Positions 1-8,564 are shown, counted from the stretch's first letter. The stretch is 64,000 nt of DNA from Planococcus sp. ISL-110 (GCF_018613575.1 NZ_JAGGPX010000012.1:1-64000), one strand, 5' to 3'. Numbers and translations: made by a program. Notes: generated by a model from the letters alone, not told the origin.

Positions 1-160
1 GTTTCCGCGGACGAAGCGCTGAGCCTCCTCGTCGCAAGCTCCTGCGGGGTCTCATCACTCCGTTCTACCGCAGGAGTCGCCACCTTGCGCTCCAGATCCT
101 TGAGTGAAGGGATTACTACGCTTGTTGGGGTTATACACCGCTATTCGTTTTGATTAGACT
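1..160. repeat. Intergenic structured repeat (Bacillaceae type)
   Basis: Non-coding GC-rich stretch with internal inverted words: CTCCTGCGGGGTCTC near 48-62 is answered by CCGCAGGAGTCGCC near 69-82. From memory, very similar strings (TTTCCGCGG..., CTCCTGCGGGGTCTC, CGCAGGAGTCGCC) recur between genes in many Bacillaceae and Planococcaceae genomes. The left border lies outside the window. No reading frame of note crosses it. Confidence 0.5.
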
Positions 161-174
161 TTGTCTACACTCTG

Positions 175-206
175 AACGTCTCCGAAAAACGGAGACGTTT
201 TTTTTG
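175..206 (+). terminator. Rho-independent terminator
   Basis: Ten-bp stem AACGTCTCCG / CGGAGACGTT with a five-A loop, followed by a run of eight T on the plus strand. It fits a plus-strand transcript entering from the left. On the minus strand it also follows the vanY-like gene but lacks a clear T run there. Confidence 0.75.
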
Positions 207-211
207 CTTTC

Positions 212-1051
212 TTAAACCCCTAGATACTCTTCCAACGTCATGCCTTTTTGATAAATTTCTGTAGCAATATCTTTTCCAACATAACGGAAATGCCAAGATT
301 CATGCATATAGCCCGTGATTTGTTCACTGCCTTCCGGATAGCGCAGAATAAATCCATATTTATGGGCATTAGCTGCCAGCCATTTGCCCCCTTCAGTGTC
401 ACCAAAGGATGCGGAAGCCCAATGCTGCTCTTGTCCGGCTTCACCGATGTCAAATGCGAGACCTGTCTGATGTTCCGAGTAGCCAGGGCGTGCACTGTAT
501 CGGTCTGCCGCTTGTTGGCCATCCTTCGCTACATAACCTTCGTACAATTGTTTTTGCCGTGCAAAATCACGATATGTACTGAATGCTGACAGGTTGAGAC
601 CGTCTTCCGCTGCTGCGGCTTTCATCGTTTCAAAAGCTGCACGCGCTTCCGGCACTTCTCCGGGCGCATAGGTTTCAGGCAACGGATGCTGTTTGTTTGC
701 GAGTAACACGCCATTGACCAAAGTAGGTTCTACAGGCAATGCACTGACTTCCGGATAGACCGTAGCATCTGTCTTTCCCTCTACTTCAGGTTTTTCTGCT
801 GCTGGCTCCTCTTCCCTTGCTTCCGGCTTTTCGGGTTCAGTTGGCGCTGCCGCATCCTCTTTCGGTGTTTCTATAGCGGGCTCTTCAATTGTTACAGCTT
901 CCGCCAATGCTTTCATACTTTGCTCGACATCCCAGTCGTGTACGTAAAACCATACTGCTGCAAGAGCAGCCATAATTGCTGACACACAGATCACCATCCA
1001 TTTTATATAGAACTTTTTGTTGTTTTGTTTAATTTTATCCATGAACTTCAT
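212..1051 (-). CDS. D-alanyl-D-alanine carboxypeptidase, VanY/M15B family
   Basis: Membrane-anchored zinc peptidase expected to trim the terminal D-Ala of peptidoglycan stem peptides outside the cell. An N-terminal membrane segment (about residues 15-35) is followed by a Glu/Pro/Ala-rich linker (about 45-95). The catalytic domain carries SARPGYSEHQTGLAFDIG (zinc His and Asp) and ESWHFRYVG (catalytic Glu and third zinc ligand His). The start chosen is the ATG at 1051, seven codons inside the longest frame, because GAAGGAAGG lies six bases before it. That gives 279 residues, normal for anchored VanY-like proteins. It is monocistronic. No vanRS-like genes are nearby, so a housekeeping wall role is more likely than glycopeptide resistance. 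Confidence 0.88.
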   Translation of the reverse strand: MKFMDKIKQNNKKFYIKWMVICVSAIMAALAAVWFYVHDWDVEQSMKALAEAVTIEEPAIETPKEDAAAPTEPEKPEAREEEPAAEKPEVEGKTDATVYPEVSALPVEPTLVNGVLLANKQHPLPETYAPGEVPEARAAFETMKAAAAEDGLNLSAFSTYRDFARQKQLYEGYVAKDGQQAADRYSARPGYSEHQTGLAFDIGEAGQEQHWASASFGDTEGGKWLAANAHKYGFILRYPEGSEQITGYMHESWHFRYVGKDIATEIYQKGMTLEEYLGV

Positions 1052-1277
1052 GCCAAGCCTTCCTTCTGTCAACTTCTTTATTATTCTACCATGCTTATTG
1101 TTGAATTTCTTCTTCGATGAGCTCTATTTTCTCTATGCTTGAACCTGCATACCCAAAAAACATGAGCCATATTCACGGGAAATGACATGCTGTTTGCATT
1201 CACTTTGTTTATACGACCCCCATAAGCATGAGGTTTTTTACGAAAAACTGATTATAAATCTAGAAGGAGTGGAAACA

Positions 1278-1382
1278 TTGAGTCGTATTACTGAATGTGA
1301 TATCCAGGCATTAATGAACCAATTGGATACACTACTTGAAGAACGAATGAAAGAACAGTATGAATATACAAAAACAGCGTAA
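1278..1382 (+). CDS. Small protein, 34 aa, unknown
   Basis: Short frame starting at TTG (1278) eight bases after a strong ribosome site AGAAGGAGTGG and ending at a stop that lies inside a terminator stem. The product is charged and probably helical (sequence includes LMNQLDTLLEERMKEQYEY). It has no membrane segment or motif I recognise. The helical heptad-like pattern loosely recalls Spo0E-type small phosphatase regulators but lacks their SxxxD signature, so I assign no function. The upstream in-frame extension to 1182 lacks a ribosome site and is less likely coding. Confidence 0.55.
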   Translation: MSRITECDIQALMNQLDTLLEERMKEQYEYTKTA

Positions 1383-1412
1383 TCTCAGTAAATGAGATTA
1401 CGCTGTTTTTTA
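1373..1412. terminator. Bidirectional terminator
   Basis: Fifteen-bp stem AACAGCGTAATCTCA / TGAGATTACGCTGTT with loop GTAAA and T runs on both strands. It serves the 34-aa gene on the plus strand (overlapping its stop codon) and the small membrane gene on the minus strand. Confidence 0.88.
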
Positions 1413-1415
1413 TTT

Positions 1416-1661
1416 CTATACCAAAATAGTCGCCAACACCACAAAGAACAAGATGCCAAAGAGAATGCTCATGCCAAGCATCCACTTGGCTTCCCGGTGC
1501 ATGCCTTGTGCCTTCATATGGCGATAACGGAAGCTGTTTGTCAGAACGAACAGCAAAGTCATAAACAGTACCGCTACTTCCAGGTAACCGAATATCAGAA
1601 ACGTTAATGCGGTGACACTCAACAGCCCAATCCCGATTCCTTGCAATAGTTTCATATTCAC
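1416..1661 (-). CDS. Small membrane protein, 81 aa
   Basis: Unrecognised small integral membrane protein with three hydrophobic segments (about residues 5-25, 28-45 and 60-80) and a basic loop (RYRHMKAQGMHREAK) between the second and third. The GTG at 1661 is preferred because GGAGGATGC ends about eight bases upstream. The longer TTG frame begins inside that ribosome site. It lies downstream of yidC, separated by the yidC terminator, whose T run abuts its ribosome site. Function unknown. Confidence 0.65.
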   Translation of the reverse strand: MNMKLLQGIGIGLLSVTALTFLIFGYLEVAVLFMTLLFVLTNSFRYRHMKAQGMHREAKWMLGMSILFGILFFVVLATILV

Positions 1662-1679
1662 GTAAGCATCCTCCAAAAA

Positions 1680-1706
1680 AGAAAGCCGGCAATATTTGCC
1701 GGCCAG
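1680..1706 (-). terminator. yidC terminator
   Basis: Perfect GCCGGCAA / TTGCCGGC stem just after the yidC stop. On the minus strand it is followed by TTTCTTTTTT, which runs directly into the GGAGG ribosome site of the next gene. Confidence 0.75.
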
Positions 1707-1712
1707 CCATTA

Positions 1713-2492
1713 TTATTTTTTTTCTTCTACTGCTTCAAGCGCTTTTTCCGGATGGTTCGAATAGAACTTGCGACCAATGAAGGTCTGAATGATCAGTAAG
1801 ATCCCTCCGACTATCCAGTAAACCGGTAAAGCTGCCATCGATGTAAATGAAATGAACATGATCATGATTGGCGAAATATAAACGAACAGTTTCATCTGCT
1901 TTTGCTGCTGTTCAGGCATCGTCCATAAAGACACTTTTGCCTGGAAGAAGTAAACTGCTCCGGCAATCAAAGTCATGATCACATCGGGTGAACCGAGGTT
2001 AAACCATAAGAACTCGTGGGAGCGAACATCCGGTGAGTACAGAATAGCAAAATAAAGACCCATGATGATTGGCATTTGAATAATGACAGGCAAACAACCC
2101 ATGTTCAGCGGATTTACTTCATGTTTCTTATAAAGACCCATCATTTCCTGCTGCAGTTTCATCTGTTCATCTTTATCCTTTGTTTCTTTCAAACGCTTTT
2201 GGATATCTTCCATTTCTGGACGCATTTTATCCATCTTGACTTTCATACCTTGCTGGCGTTTGTATGTGCGCAGCATGAAAGGCATTAATACTAAGCGGAT
2301 AATGATCGTAATGACAACAATGGCCATGCCGTAGCTGCCACCGAACAATCCGCCTAAATAATCTAAAGAGATATCAAATGGTTTTACAAATATGGAATAA
2401 AAGTATCCCTCTTTGTTTTCAACAGCGGAACAACCACTCAATAAAACAGCAGCAATAGCCATCATCATTAATAATGTAATTTTCTTTTTCAA
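1713..2492 (-). CDS. yidC: Membrane protein insertase YidC (SpoIIIJ/YqjG type)
   Basis: Lipoprotein-type YidC/Oxa1 insertase that helps membrane proteins insert and fold, alone or with SecYEG. The signal peptide ends in a lipobox (LLSGC, Cys at about residue 21). The conserved YidC core follows, with transmembrane helices around 55-80, 125-150, 170-190 and 205-235, and a charged cytoplasmic hairpin (KRQQGMKVKMDKM through QQEMMGLYKKH). The start is the TTG at 2492 after GAAGGTGACTAAT; the longer frame starts with TTG inside the ribosome-site region. Length 259 aa is typical of Gram-positive paralogues. It is not next to rnpA/rpmH/jag, so it is probably the second YidC copy (YqjG-like), which is inference. 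Confidence 0.9.
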   Translation of the reverse strand: MKKKITLLMMMAIAAVLLSGCSAVENKEGYFYSIFVKPFDISLDYLGGLFGGSYGMAIVVITIIIRLVLMPFMLRTYKRQQGMKVKMDKMRPEMEDIQKRLKETKDKDEQMKLQQEMMGLYKKHEVNPLNMGCLPVIIQMPIIMGLYFAILYSPDVRSHEFLWFNLGSPDVIMTLIAGAVYFFQAKVSLWTMPEQQQKQMKLFVYISPIMIMFISFTSMAALPVYWIVGGILLIIQTFIGRKFYSNHPEKALEAVEEKK

Positions 2493-2768
2493 ATTAGTCA
2501 CCTTCACCCTTTTCAACTACTAAGAAGTATAACGATAAGCGCAGCAAAATTCAATCCATGGACAGAACACTGTTTGATTTTTTAAGTTTTGTGACAAAAT
2601 TACGGCTTTGCATACCGCAAGATGAACCGGCACTTTTCAGCTGTTATCTTCTGAAAAAAATCCCCGTTTCCCTATAACGGCGAACCACAAAGCCAAAGTG
2701 ATATGCGAAAGGAAAATCATTAACCAAGTAAATCCAGTTGGACCAGGGTGAAAAGTGAGCAAGAAAAA

Positions 2769-2791
2769 AAGGAGAATTTCTTCTCCTTACT
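2769..2791 (-). terminator. Terminator of the araC-type gene
   Basis: Stem AAGGAGAA / TTCTCCTT with a seven-T run on the minus strand, overlapping the stop codon of the AraC-family gene. Confidence 0.75.
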
Positions 2792-3572
2792 TGGCGTTTG
2801 GTAGTGTATAGCGGAAATATGGAATGTGTTGGCTGTCACGGAATTGTTTTGGCGTGACTGCGGTATATTTTTTGAAGATTCGTGTAAAGTAGCTTTGGTT
2901 GCAGAAATGAAACTGCTTGGAAATATCTGAAATGCCTTTGTCGGAATGGCGCAGATAGTATTGTGATTCTTCGACACGGCGGACGTTCAAATATTCAACA
3001 AGGGTAATACCGGCATGCTCTCTGAAAATCCGGGATAAATGGCTTGTTGAAATATTAAAGTGCTTGGCAATCTCCTCGACTGACAAATCGCGCTCTACCT
3101 CATCATTAATGTAGATGACAACTTTATTGACTGTTTGATGGCCAAAAGACGGCTGCTTGCGCTCAGAAATAATCGATACAAAGAATTCGATCAACTCATC
3201 TGCCACAAACATGAATTCTGAATCATTCATATGCTTATCCACTAATTCTACACAAGCTGAATTAAAAGCGAATGCTTTCTTAGGTGGTACACGCATTTCG
3301 TATAGTTTGCGCGCCATGACGGAAGACAGAATAATGTAATAGTTGCGGATCGAGCGGATGATGTCTTTTTCCGAGCGAAGAGAAAGCATATCAATCAATT
3401 CTCTCAAGGTTTCTTTTGCCCGCTCTTTTTCAAGGTGGTGAATCTCATACATTAACTGTGTTTCAATTTCAAAAAATTTATCCAACCCTTCAATTTGGTT
3501 TAAACTTTCTGTTTCATTCATAAAGATTTTCGAAATGGTTTCTTGAATGGATGGTGCGGTGATAATATTCAT
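2787..3572 (-). CDS. AraC family transcriptional regulator
   Basis: A 261-aa regulator. The C-terminal ~100 residues form a double helix-turn-helix AraC domain: EIAKHFNISTSHLSRIFREHAG (first HTH), then ISDISKQFHFCNQSYFTRIFKKYTAVTPKQFR (second HTH with the canonical F-K-K-x-x-x-x-T-P-x-x-F-R tail). The N-terminal ~155 residues are helical and match no ligand-binding family I can name; there is no receiver or cupin signature. The gene is alone, with its own terminator and the YidC gene beyond, so its target is not evident. GGGGAAACG precedes the ATG. Confidence 0.88.
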   Translation of the reverse strand: MNIITAPSIQETISKIFMNETESLNQIEGLDKFFEIETQLMYEIHHLEKERAKETLRELIDMLSLRSEKDIIRSIRNYYIILSSVMARKLYEMRVPPKKAFAFNSACVELVDKHMNDSEFMFVADELIEFFVSIISERKQPSFGHQTVNKVVIYINDEVERDLSVEEIAKHFNISTSHLSRIFREHAGITLVEYLNVRRVEESQYYLRHSDKGISDISKQFHFCNQSYFTRIFKKYTAVTPKQFRDSQHIPYFRYTLPNAK

Positions 3573-3923
3573 CGTTTCCCCGTCTTTCTTTGTACAAGTT
3601 TTTGCAGCGTTGTTTCAACTATATACTGAAATAACCTAAAATAATAGCGATATGCTGCTGATTTTGTAATTTTTTTGTGTAATTTGCTCTACTAATCTAA
3701 TACATTCCTTATGCCATCAGTAACATTTTAATACAAAATTTATACTAAATATAACGAAATCGTTTTAAAAAGGTTTCATTTTTACTTCATAAAACTCAAT
3801 TTTAACAGGAATGTAAAACAAACCGAAAAAAATAGATAGTTTGTTTTAAATTCCTGCTTGGCAGTCGAATAGATTTCAGCGTCTGCACCTTGAAATCCAT
3901 TCGGTAATGTATTTAGCTGTTAT
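3573..3923. other. AT-rich intergenic gap, no gene seen
   Basis: About 350 bases, strongly AT-rich, between the 3' end of dagK and the araC-type gene. It must hold the araC promoter, but I could not pick a convincing -35/-10 pair. I see no ribosome site with an attached open frame and no clear terminator. Confidence 0.5.
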
Positions 3924-4820
3924 TTATTCATCTTTGTCCGGTGGGATTAGCGCACGGATATGACGCGGCAATACTTCAATGACAAATGGCGTTTTGGATC
4001 CCTCATCACCATCTATGTTACAGGACAAAGGTTCATTGGTTTTAATTGACACTTTTGTTGTATGAACTGCCTCTACTGACGGATCTTCTTCCAGCTTGCC
4101 TCTCAACACCGATGTTGCAATGCGGATAAAGCTTGGCAATGCTGCATTTTTCACAATATACAAATGCAGCAAACCATCATCAGTCAAAGCTTCCGGCGCT
4201 AATTTTTCAAAACCGCCTACTGAATTTGTCAGTGCGACTAATACCAGTTTCGCTTCTCCAGCCCAAGTCCCATGATCATGCTCAATCTCAAAATAGGTTT
4301 CTGTATCTGCTGTAATGGCTTTTATACCTTCAAGAAAGTAGGCTAAAGCTCCCAATTTGGTTTTCAACTCCGGATCAACATCATAAGTGGATTCTGCAAT
4401 ATCTCCGATTGCCAGTATGTTCATAAAGAAATGGTCTCCGACTTTCGCGATATCCACTCGCTTTTCATAACCGGTTTTAAGTGCTTCGATTGCTTCAGGC
4501 GGATCTAGTGAAATTCCGAGAGCCCGCGCAAAATCGTTGACAGTGCCAAGTGGAATCAATGAAAACAACGGCTGATGCGGTTTTTCCGCTAATCCGGATA
4601 CAGCTTCGTTGATGGTGCCATCGCCGCCCATCGCGACGACGAAATCGTATTCTTTTTCACAAGCTTCAGCTGCGAAATGAGTCGCATCTTTCGCCTTCTG
4701 CGTTTCTCTCGTATCCACTTCATAGCCCATTGAGACAAGCGTTTCTTCGACTTGTTCACGGTATTCTGCAGCACGTTCTTTTCCAGAAGATGGATTTAGT
4801 ATAAACATTGCTTTTTTCAT
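3924..4820 (-). CDS. Diacylglycerol/lipid kinase (YegS/DagK family)
   Basis: Soluble lipid kinase that phosphorylates diacylglycerol or a related lipid with ATP, recycling DAG from lipoteichoic acid synthesis. The N-terminal DAGK catalytic domain shows ILNPSSGKER, the nucleotide-binding GGDGTINEAVSGL (about residues 64-76) and PLGTVNDFARALGI. The C-terminal beta-sandwich ends with CNIDGDEG (metal/structural site). The length (298-299 aa) is standard. Two adjacent ATGs follow GGAGGTCTG; the second, at 4820, has the better spacing. It is divergent from the MFS gene and its product could equally be annotated BmrU/YtlR-like. Confidence 0.88.
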   Translation of the reverse strand: MKKAMFILNPSSGKERAAEYREQVEETLVSMGYEVDTRETQKAKDATHFAAEACEKEYDFVVAMGGDGTINEAVSGLAEKPHQPLFSLIPLGTVNDFARALGISLDPPEAIEALKTGYEKRVDIAKVGDHFFMNILAIGDIAESTYDVDPELKTKLGALAYFLEGIKAITADTETYFEIEHDHGTWAGEAKLVLVALTNSVGGFEKLAPEALTDDGLLHLYIVKNAALPSFIRIATSVLRGKLEEDPSVEAVHTTKVSIKTNEPLSCNIDGDEGSKTPFVIEVLPRHIRALIPPDKDE

Positions 4821-4923
4821 CATCAGACCTCCGATGGTATAATAGAGCTATAGCTATCTTTACCCCTGAATCAGGGTGAACAAATCCTAAAACTGCGATT
4901 TGTTCAAGAAAGTAGGAACTGTC

Positions 4924-6051
4924 TTGCGAATCTTCGTTTATATTATTATCTTTTTTGCGTTTTTCGACTTATTTGCCCAGCTTCCCATCATGAGCACCTA
5001 TGCGGTGTCATTGGGTGCCAGCCCTTTTATTGCTGGATTGGCAGTCGGCATGTATTCGCTGTCTAATACATTCGGGAACGTCATTTCCGGTATTTTTTCC
5101 GATCGAAAAGGGCCTTTTGCAATTTTAGTCATCGGCTTATTGTCGACCAGCTTCACCTTGTTCACATATTCTTCAATCGATGGTCCATATAGTCTGCTGG
5201 CTGTCAGATTTCTTCATGGTTTGGCAGCCGGACTTACGGTGCCAGCAGCTTTCACTTACCTGGCCAACCACACTGAACCCACAAAACGCGGAAAAGGTGC
5301 GGCTTTGTCAGGTGCTTTTGTCGGATTGGCAGCCATTCTTGGACCCGCTTATGGAGCCATTTATGCAAGCCGAAACGATGTTCCGCAAACCATGCTTCTG
5401 ACTGGAATACTGATTTTGCTGATGGGGATAGCTGCATTTTTCACATTACGCCAGACAGCCGTAAAGAAAAAAAAGGCAGTCAAATACGCGGTTTCTCTAA
5501 AGGATATCTTAAAGAACAACGGGTTGATCCGCTCTTTTTCAGGTGCTTTTTTTCTGATGTTTTCGCAGGGAGTCCTGGCTTATATGCTGCCGCTTAAAGT
5601 TGAAGGACTTGGGATGGATTCCCAGCTCAGCGGTTTGCTGCTCAGCACCTTCGGATTAACGGCCATACTGGTGTTTCTGCTGCCTGTCAATCGAATTTTC
5701 GATGCCGCCAGGCCCATTTACACCTTAATCGCCGGCTTTGCAGTCATGGGCGCCTCACTGTTCTTCCTGAGTGCTGTATCGGTTGAGTGGCTGTTATATG
5801 CCAGCATGTGTGCCTACGGATTGGGCTTCGCTCTGCTGTTCCCGTCGATCAATTCCATCCTGATCGATTCAACGGATCCTGCATCCCGAGGTCGGGCTTA
5901 CGGTTATTTCTATGCATTCTTTTCCATCGGTGTCGTAGCCGGTTCCGGTATTACGGGTGCATTTGCTTTAAGCCCCAACCAGGGATTTATGGTCAGCGGT
6001 TCGCTATTAATGGTTGTCGCTTTGCTTAATGTGCTGACTTTCAAAAAATAA
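4924..6051 (+). CDS. MFS transporter
   Basis: Twelve-helix major facilitator superfamily protein, about 375 aa, probably a drug or metabolite exporter. The loop between helices 2 and 3 carries the MFS signature G-x-x-x-D-R-K-G (ISGIFSDRKGP), and the second half repeats a similar loop after helix 8. I prefer the TTG at 4924, preceded by GTAGGAACTGTC; the longer TTG start at 4900 has no ribosome site near it. Substrate cannot be told from sequence. It is divergent from dagK and followed by a hairpin near 6064. Confidence 0.82.
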   Translation: MRIFVYIIIFFAFFDLFAQLPIMSTYAVSLGASPFIAGLAVGMYSLSNTFGNVISGIFSDRKGPFAILVIGLLSTSFTLFTYSSIDGPYSLLAVRFLHGLAAGLTVPAAFTYLANHTEPTKRGKGAALSGAFVGLAAILGPAYGAIYASRNDVPQTMLLTGILILLMGIAAFFTLRQTAVKKKKAVKYAVSLKDILKNNGLIRSFSGAFFLMFSQGVLAYMLPLKVEGLGMDSQLSGLLLSTFGLTAILVFLLPVNRIFDAARPIYTLIAGFAVMGASLFFLSAVSVEWLLYASMCAYGLGFALLFPSINSILIDSTDPASRGRAYGYFYAFFSIGVVAGSGITGAFALSPNQGFMVSGSLLMVVALLNVLTFKK

Positions 6052-6063
6052 TTGGCAGTAAAA

Positions 6064-6084
6064 AGGATGGTCCAGGACCATCCT
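6064..6084 (-). terminator. Terminator of the YtxH-like gene
   Basis: Perfect ten-bp stem AGGATGGTCC / GGACCATCCT. On the minus strand it is followed by TTTTTACTG, so it ends the YtxH-like gene. It may also slow the converging MFS transcript. Confidence 0.75.
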
Positions 6085-6088
6085 ATTC

Positions 6089-6481
6089 TTATAATTTATC
6101 TGTATCGATTTTATTTTCAGGTGTAGCTGAAGATGTGTTTTCGGATTTCTCACTGCTGTTATCGTTCGATGACAGCTTCATGTCGGCCTTTTCTTTATCG
6201 AGCTTTTTTTGCTGCTGTTCATTGTAGTACTGAACGCTTGCTGAGGCGCCGCCTTCTGCAACCATCTTGTTTTCGCGCTTTTCTGTGGTGCTTGGTCCAT
6301 CAGCATTGTCCGAGGTCGGATTGCCTTCTTTATCAAGGTTTTGCGATTCCATATAAGAATTCACTTTCACCTTCGCCTCATTGAAAGCTTTTGTGGCTTT
6401 TTCACGGTTTTCAGGATTTTTGAAATATGCATATGCTCCTGCAGCTAACCCTGCTAATAAGAGACCTCTTCCTCTTGCCAT
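6089..6481 (-). CDS. YtxH-like small stress protein, 130 aa
   Basis: A glycine/alanine-rich N-terminal hydrophobic segment (RGLLLAGLAAGAYAYF, about residues 5-20) is followed by a long, highly charged low-complexity tail rich in Lys, Asn, Ser and Glu. This architecture resembles YtxH-type general stress proteins: membrane-tethered, disordered, of unknown mechanism. AAGGAGTG precedes the ATG. A sigma-B-like promoter lies upstream at 6522-6546. I see no catalytic motif, and similarity to YtxH is architectural rather than residue by residue. Confidence 0.65.
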   Translation of the reverse strand: MARGRGLLLAGLAAGAYAYFKNPENREKATKAFNEAKVKVNSYMESQNLDKEGNPTSDNADGPSTTEKRENKMVAEGGASASVQYYNEQQQKKLDKEKADMKLSSNDNSSEKSENTSSATPENKIDTDKL

Positions 6482-6521
6482 TTACAACACTCCTTCATCT
6501 AATTTGTTTATTATTTAGTAA

Positions 6522-6546
6522 ATACCCTATTTTTCATAAGCTAATC
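6522..6546 (-). promoter_or_regulatory. Candidate sigma-B promoter
   Basis: On the minus strand GATTAG, 13 bases, then GGGTAT. The -10 is a perfect sigma-B match and the -35 matches GTTTAA at four of six positions. It lies about 40 bases upstream of the YtxH-like start. Confidence 0.5.
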
Positions 6547-6567
6547 TTTTTTTATATGTCAAAAGCA

Positions 6568-7020
6568 TTACATTTTACTATGCGTAAGTTTCATGTCCAC
6601 ATGTGGAATCCCGTCTTCATCGTAGCTGTCTGAGATGGATTGGAATCCGAAAGATTGATAGAACTCCTTCAAATATACCTGTCCTTGCAACTGAATTGCC
6701 GAAGCCTGCCATTCCTCCAAAATATAGTTGATGCTGCGCTCCAGCAACTGCTTCGCAAAGCCGCGCCCTCTGGCATCTTCACGTACGATGACCCTGCCAA
6801 TGGAAGGCAGCTCGTATTTCACTCCTGCCGGAACCAGCCGCGCATAGGCTAATACTTCATCATTTTCACTGTACAACAAATGAATGGACCGCTGGTCTAA
6901 ATCGTCCAGCTCGGGGTAGGGGCAGTTTTGTTCAACCACAAACACATCCACACGCAGCTTTAACACCTCATATAATTTTTTAGCAGTTAGTTCATCGAAT
7001 CGGTAGGTCTTCCAGTCCAT
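6568..7020 (-). CDS. GNAT acetyltransferase, ElaA family
   Basis: 150-aa acetyl-CoA-dependent N-acetyltransferase of the ElaA type. The family's N-terminal pattern is clear (LYEVLKLRVDVFVVEQNCPYPELDDLD), followed by the acetyl-CoA loop RVIVREDARGRGFAKQLLE. The substrate of ElaA proteins is not established. The start is the ATG at 7020 after AAAGGAGG. It is divergent from another GNAT gene at 7116. Confidence 0.87.
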   Translation of the reverse strand: MDWKTYRFDELTAKKLYEVLKLRVDVFVVEQNCPYPELDDLDQRSIHLLYSENDEVLAYARLVPAGVKYELPSIGRVIVREDARGRGFAKQLLERSINYILEEWQASAIQLQGQVYLKEFYQSFGFQSISDSYDEDGIPHVDMKLTHSKM

Positions 7021-7115
7021 ATGTTACAGCCTCCTTTTACTTCTATTATTCCACATTAGTGGCTATTGGGCTCTTTTTTTGATATGATTGCAGAAACAAT
7101 TTCAGAGGTGATTGC

Positions 7116-7607
7116 ATGATTCGTACAGGTACATCCGCAGATATCACATCTGTTCAGGAAATTGCCAAAGTTAGTTGGAATGACACTTACACTGGCATCA
7201 TTCCACCTACAGTCCAACAAATTTTTCTGGATAAATCATATTCTACTCCAATGATGGAGATGCGTTTAAAAAGAACCATTATATTGCTGGCGGAACACGA
7301 AGGCCAGCCCGTTGGTTTCGCTAATTTCACGAAAGTGGACGAAGATGGTGATGCCGAGCTGATTGCCATTTACATGAAACCGGAATTTCAACGCTCCGGC
7401 TATGGTAAACAATTGCTCAATAGCGGCCTGAGTTACCTGCTTAACGGCAACCAGTTATTCGTCTACGTAGAAAGCGAGAATATGAAAGGCCGTAATTTCT
7501 ATGAAGCAAACGGTTTTGAATTTTTGGAGGAATTCGAAGAATTGTTCGAAGGCCATCCTCTCCAAACCGCCAAATATGTCTATGATTTAAAAGCACCTGC
7601 CCTATAG
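7116..7607 (+). CDS. GNAT acetyltransferase
   Basis: 163-aa single-domain GNAT. The acetyl-CoA-binding motif is visible as YMKPEFQRSGYGKQLL (about residues 87-102), with the usual later strand and NFYEANGFEF near residue 125-135. AGAGGTGATTGC precedes the ATG. The sequence resembles ribosomal-protein or small-molecule acetyltransferases, but the substrate is unknown. Confidence 0.87.
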   Translation: MIRTGTSADITSVQEIAKVSWNDTYTGIIPPTVQQIFLDKSYSTPMMEMRLKRTIILLAEHEGQPVGFANFTKVDEDGDAELIAIYMKPEFQRSGYGKQLLNSGLSYLLNGNQLFVYVESENMKGRNFYEANGFEFLEEFEELFEGHPLQTAKYVYDLKAPAL

Positions 7608-7633
7608 GCAGCTGCTTTTCTTGCAGACACATC

Positions 7634-7674
7634 AAAAGAGACGTTCAGGCTGAAAATGCCTGAGCGTCTCTTTC
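7634..7674. terminator. Terminator between converging genes
   Basis: Long imperfect stem (AAAGAGACGTTCAGGC / GCCTGAGCGTCTCTTT) with a T-rich plus-strand flank and a usable T tract on the minus strand. It lies between the GNAT gene and the DUF4064 gene. Confidence 0.7.
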
Positions 7675-7695
7675 TCTTTTCGCACTTTCTCTGTT

Positions 7696-8280
7696 TTACA
7701 GCGGACGATAAGGCGTATCGTCATCGTTGCGGGTTGTTGCATCGTCACGGCGTACTTCGTCTTCGCGGCGCACTGATTCTTCTTTGCGGCGAAGTTGATC
7801 CTCCTGGTACTTGAAATCATCATCTCGTACATTTTGATTGTTTTGCACACTCGGTTTGCGTACAAAACACATGATTGCAGCGATATAGAAAAGAATGGAA
7901 GTTAATGATAGTAACCCCGCAAACAAACCAGCCAAGATAAAGAAGACACCGGCAATGGATGCTTTCCCGCTTTTCCGGAGATTAACTAAGGCAATAATTG
8001 CTAGAATTGTACTTAACGCCAATAGTGCAATCAGCACCCATCCCATTACGCCGAAGCTTGCCGACATCATGTCCATGACAACCTGTGCTTCTTCCGGAGT
8101 TGAAAATTCCGGATTGGCCATCATTTCCTCTTCGATAAACTGCTGGAATTCCGGGGTACCTTGAACGTTCGCATAGCTGGCCATCGCAAAACCGATTAAA
8201 GCGATAGCTAAGATATTAAAGATGATTCCGATAATGCCGAGCACTTTCTCTCCCGCTCTGTTCACCGTGTCTTGATTCAT
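7696..8280 (-). CDS. DUF4064 domain membrane protein
   Basis: 194-aa membrane protein with four hydrophobic segments (about residues 12-32, 75-100, 108-135 and 125-145). The large extracytoplasmic loop between the first and second is acidic (TPEFQQFIEEEMMANPEFSTPEEAQ). This is the DUF4064 arrangement. The C-terminal ~45 residues are a hydrophilic Arg/Asp/Glu-rich tail (RRKEESVRREDEVRRDD). AGAGGTGG precedes the ATG. Function is unknown for the family. Confidence 0.8.
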   Translation of the reverse strand: MNQDTVNRAGEKVLGIIGIIFNILAIALIGFAMASYANVQGTPEFQQFIEEEMMANPEFSTPEEAQVVMDMMSASFGVMGWVLIALLALSTILAIIALVNLRKSGKASIAGVFFILAGLFAGLLSLTSILFYIAAIMCFVRKPSVQNNQNVRDDDFKYQEDQLRRKEESVRREDEVRRDDATTRNDDDTPYRPL

Positions 8281-8389
8281 TTAATCCACCTCTTTCTTTT
8301 TACTTTTAACCTCTTAAATGTAGTAGACGTATAAATAAGAGATTTGCTCATATACTTACATTGTTCCCCTATTAAAATTAATAAAACCT

Positions 8390-8414
8390 GTTTAAAAAAC
8401 TGCCAGTCGGGTAT
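8390..8414 (+). promoter_or_regulatory. Sigma-B-type promoter
   Basis: GTTTAA at 8390-8395, a 13-base spacer and GGGTAT at 8409-8414: a perfect match to the Bacillus sigma-B consensus. It lies 38 bases before the start of the 32-aa peptide gene. Confidence 0.75.
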
Positions 8415-8451
8415 TTTATTAATATCAAGCATTTGAAAGGGGTTCTAAAAA

Positions 8452-8550
8452 ATGGAAAAAAAACTAATTTTTAATCAAGCGGATTTCATGTATGGTGTTG
8501 GTGGAGCTTCAGTTTTAACAGCGATTGTTTTCTTTATGACAAGCATTTAA
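8452..8550 (+). CDS. 32-aa membrane micropeptide, probable sigma-B stress gene
   Basis: Tiny frame with a good ribosome site (GAAAGGGG, nine bases from the ATG). The product starts MEKKLIFNQADFMYG and ends in a hydrophobic segment GGASVLTAIVFFMTSI that could span the membrane once. No family is known to me. It is the first gene of a very short unit: a perfect sigma-B-type promoter upstream, a second ribosome site plus an 8-codon frame 14 bases downstream, then a terminator. Translation is inferred from the signals only. Confidence 0.6.
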   Translation: MEKKLIFNQADFMYGVGGASVLTAIVFFMTSI

Positions 8551-8564
8551 AGCGGAGGTAACAA

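Noticed and set aside
212-1051. Vancomycin resistance determinant
   Set aside because: VanY-type enzymes are common housekeeping carboxypeptidases; no vanH/A/X or vanRS genes are present.
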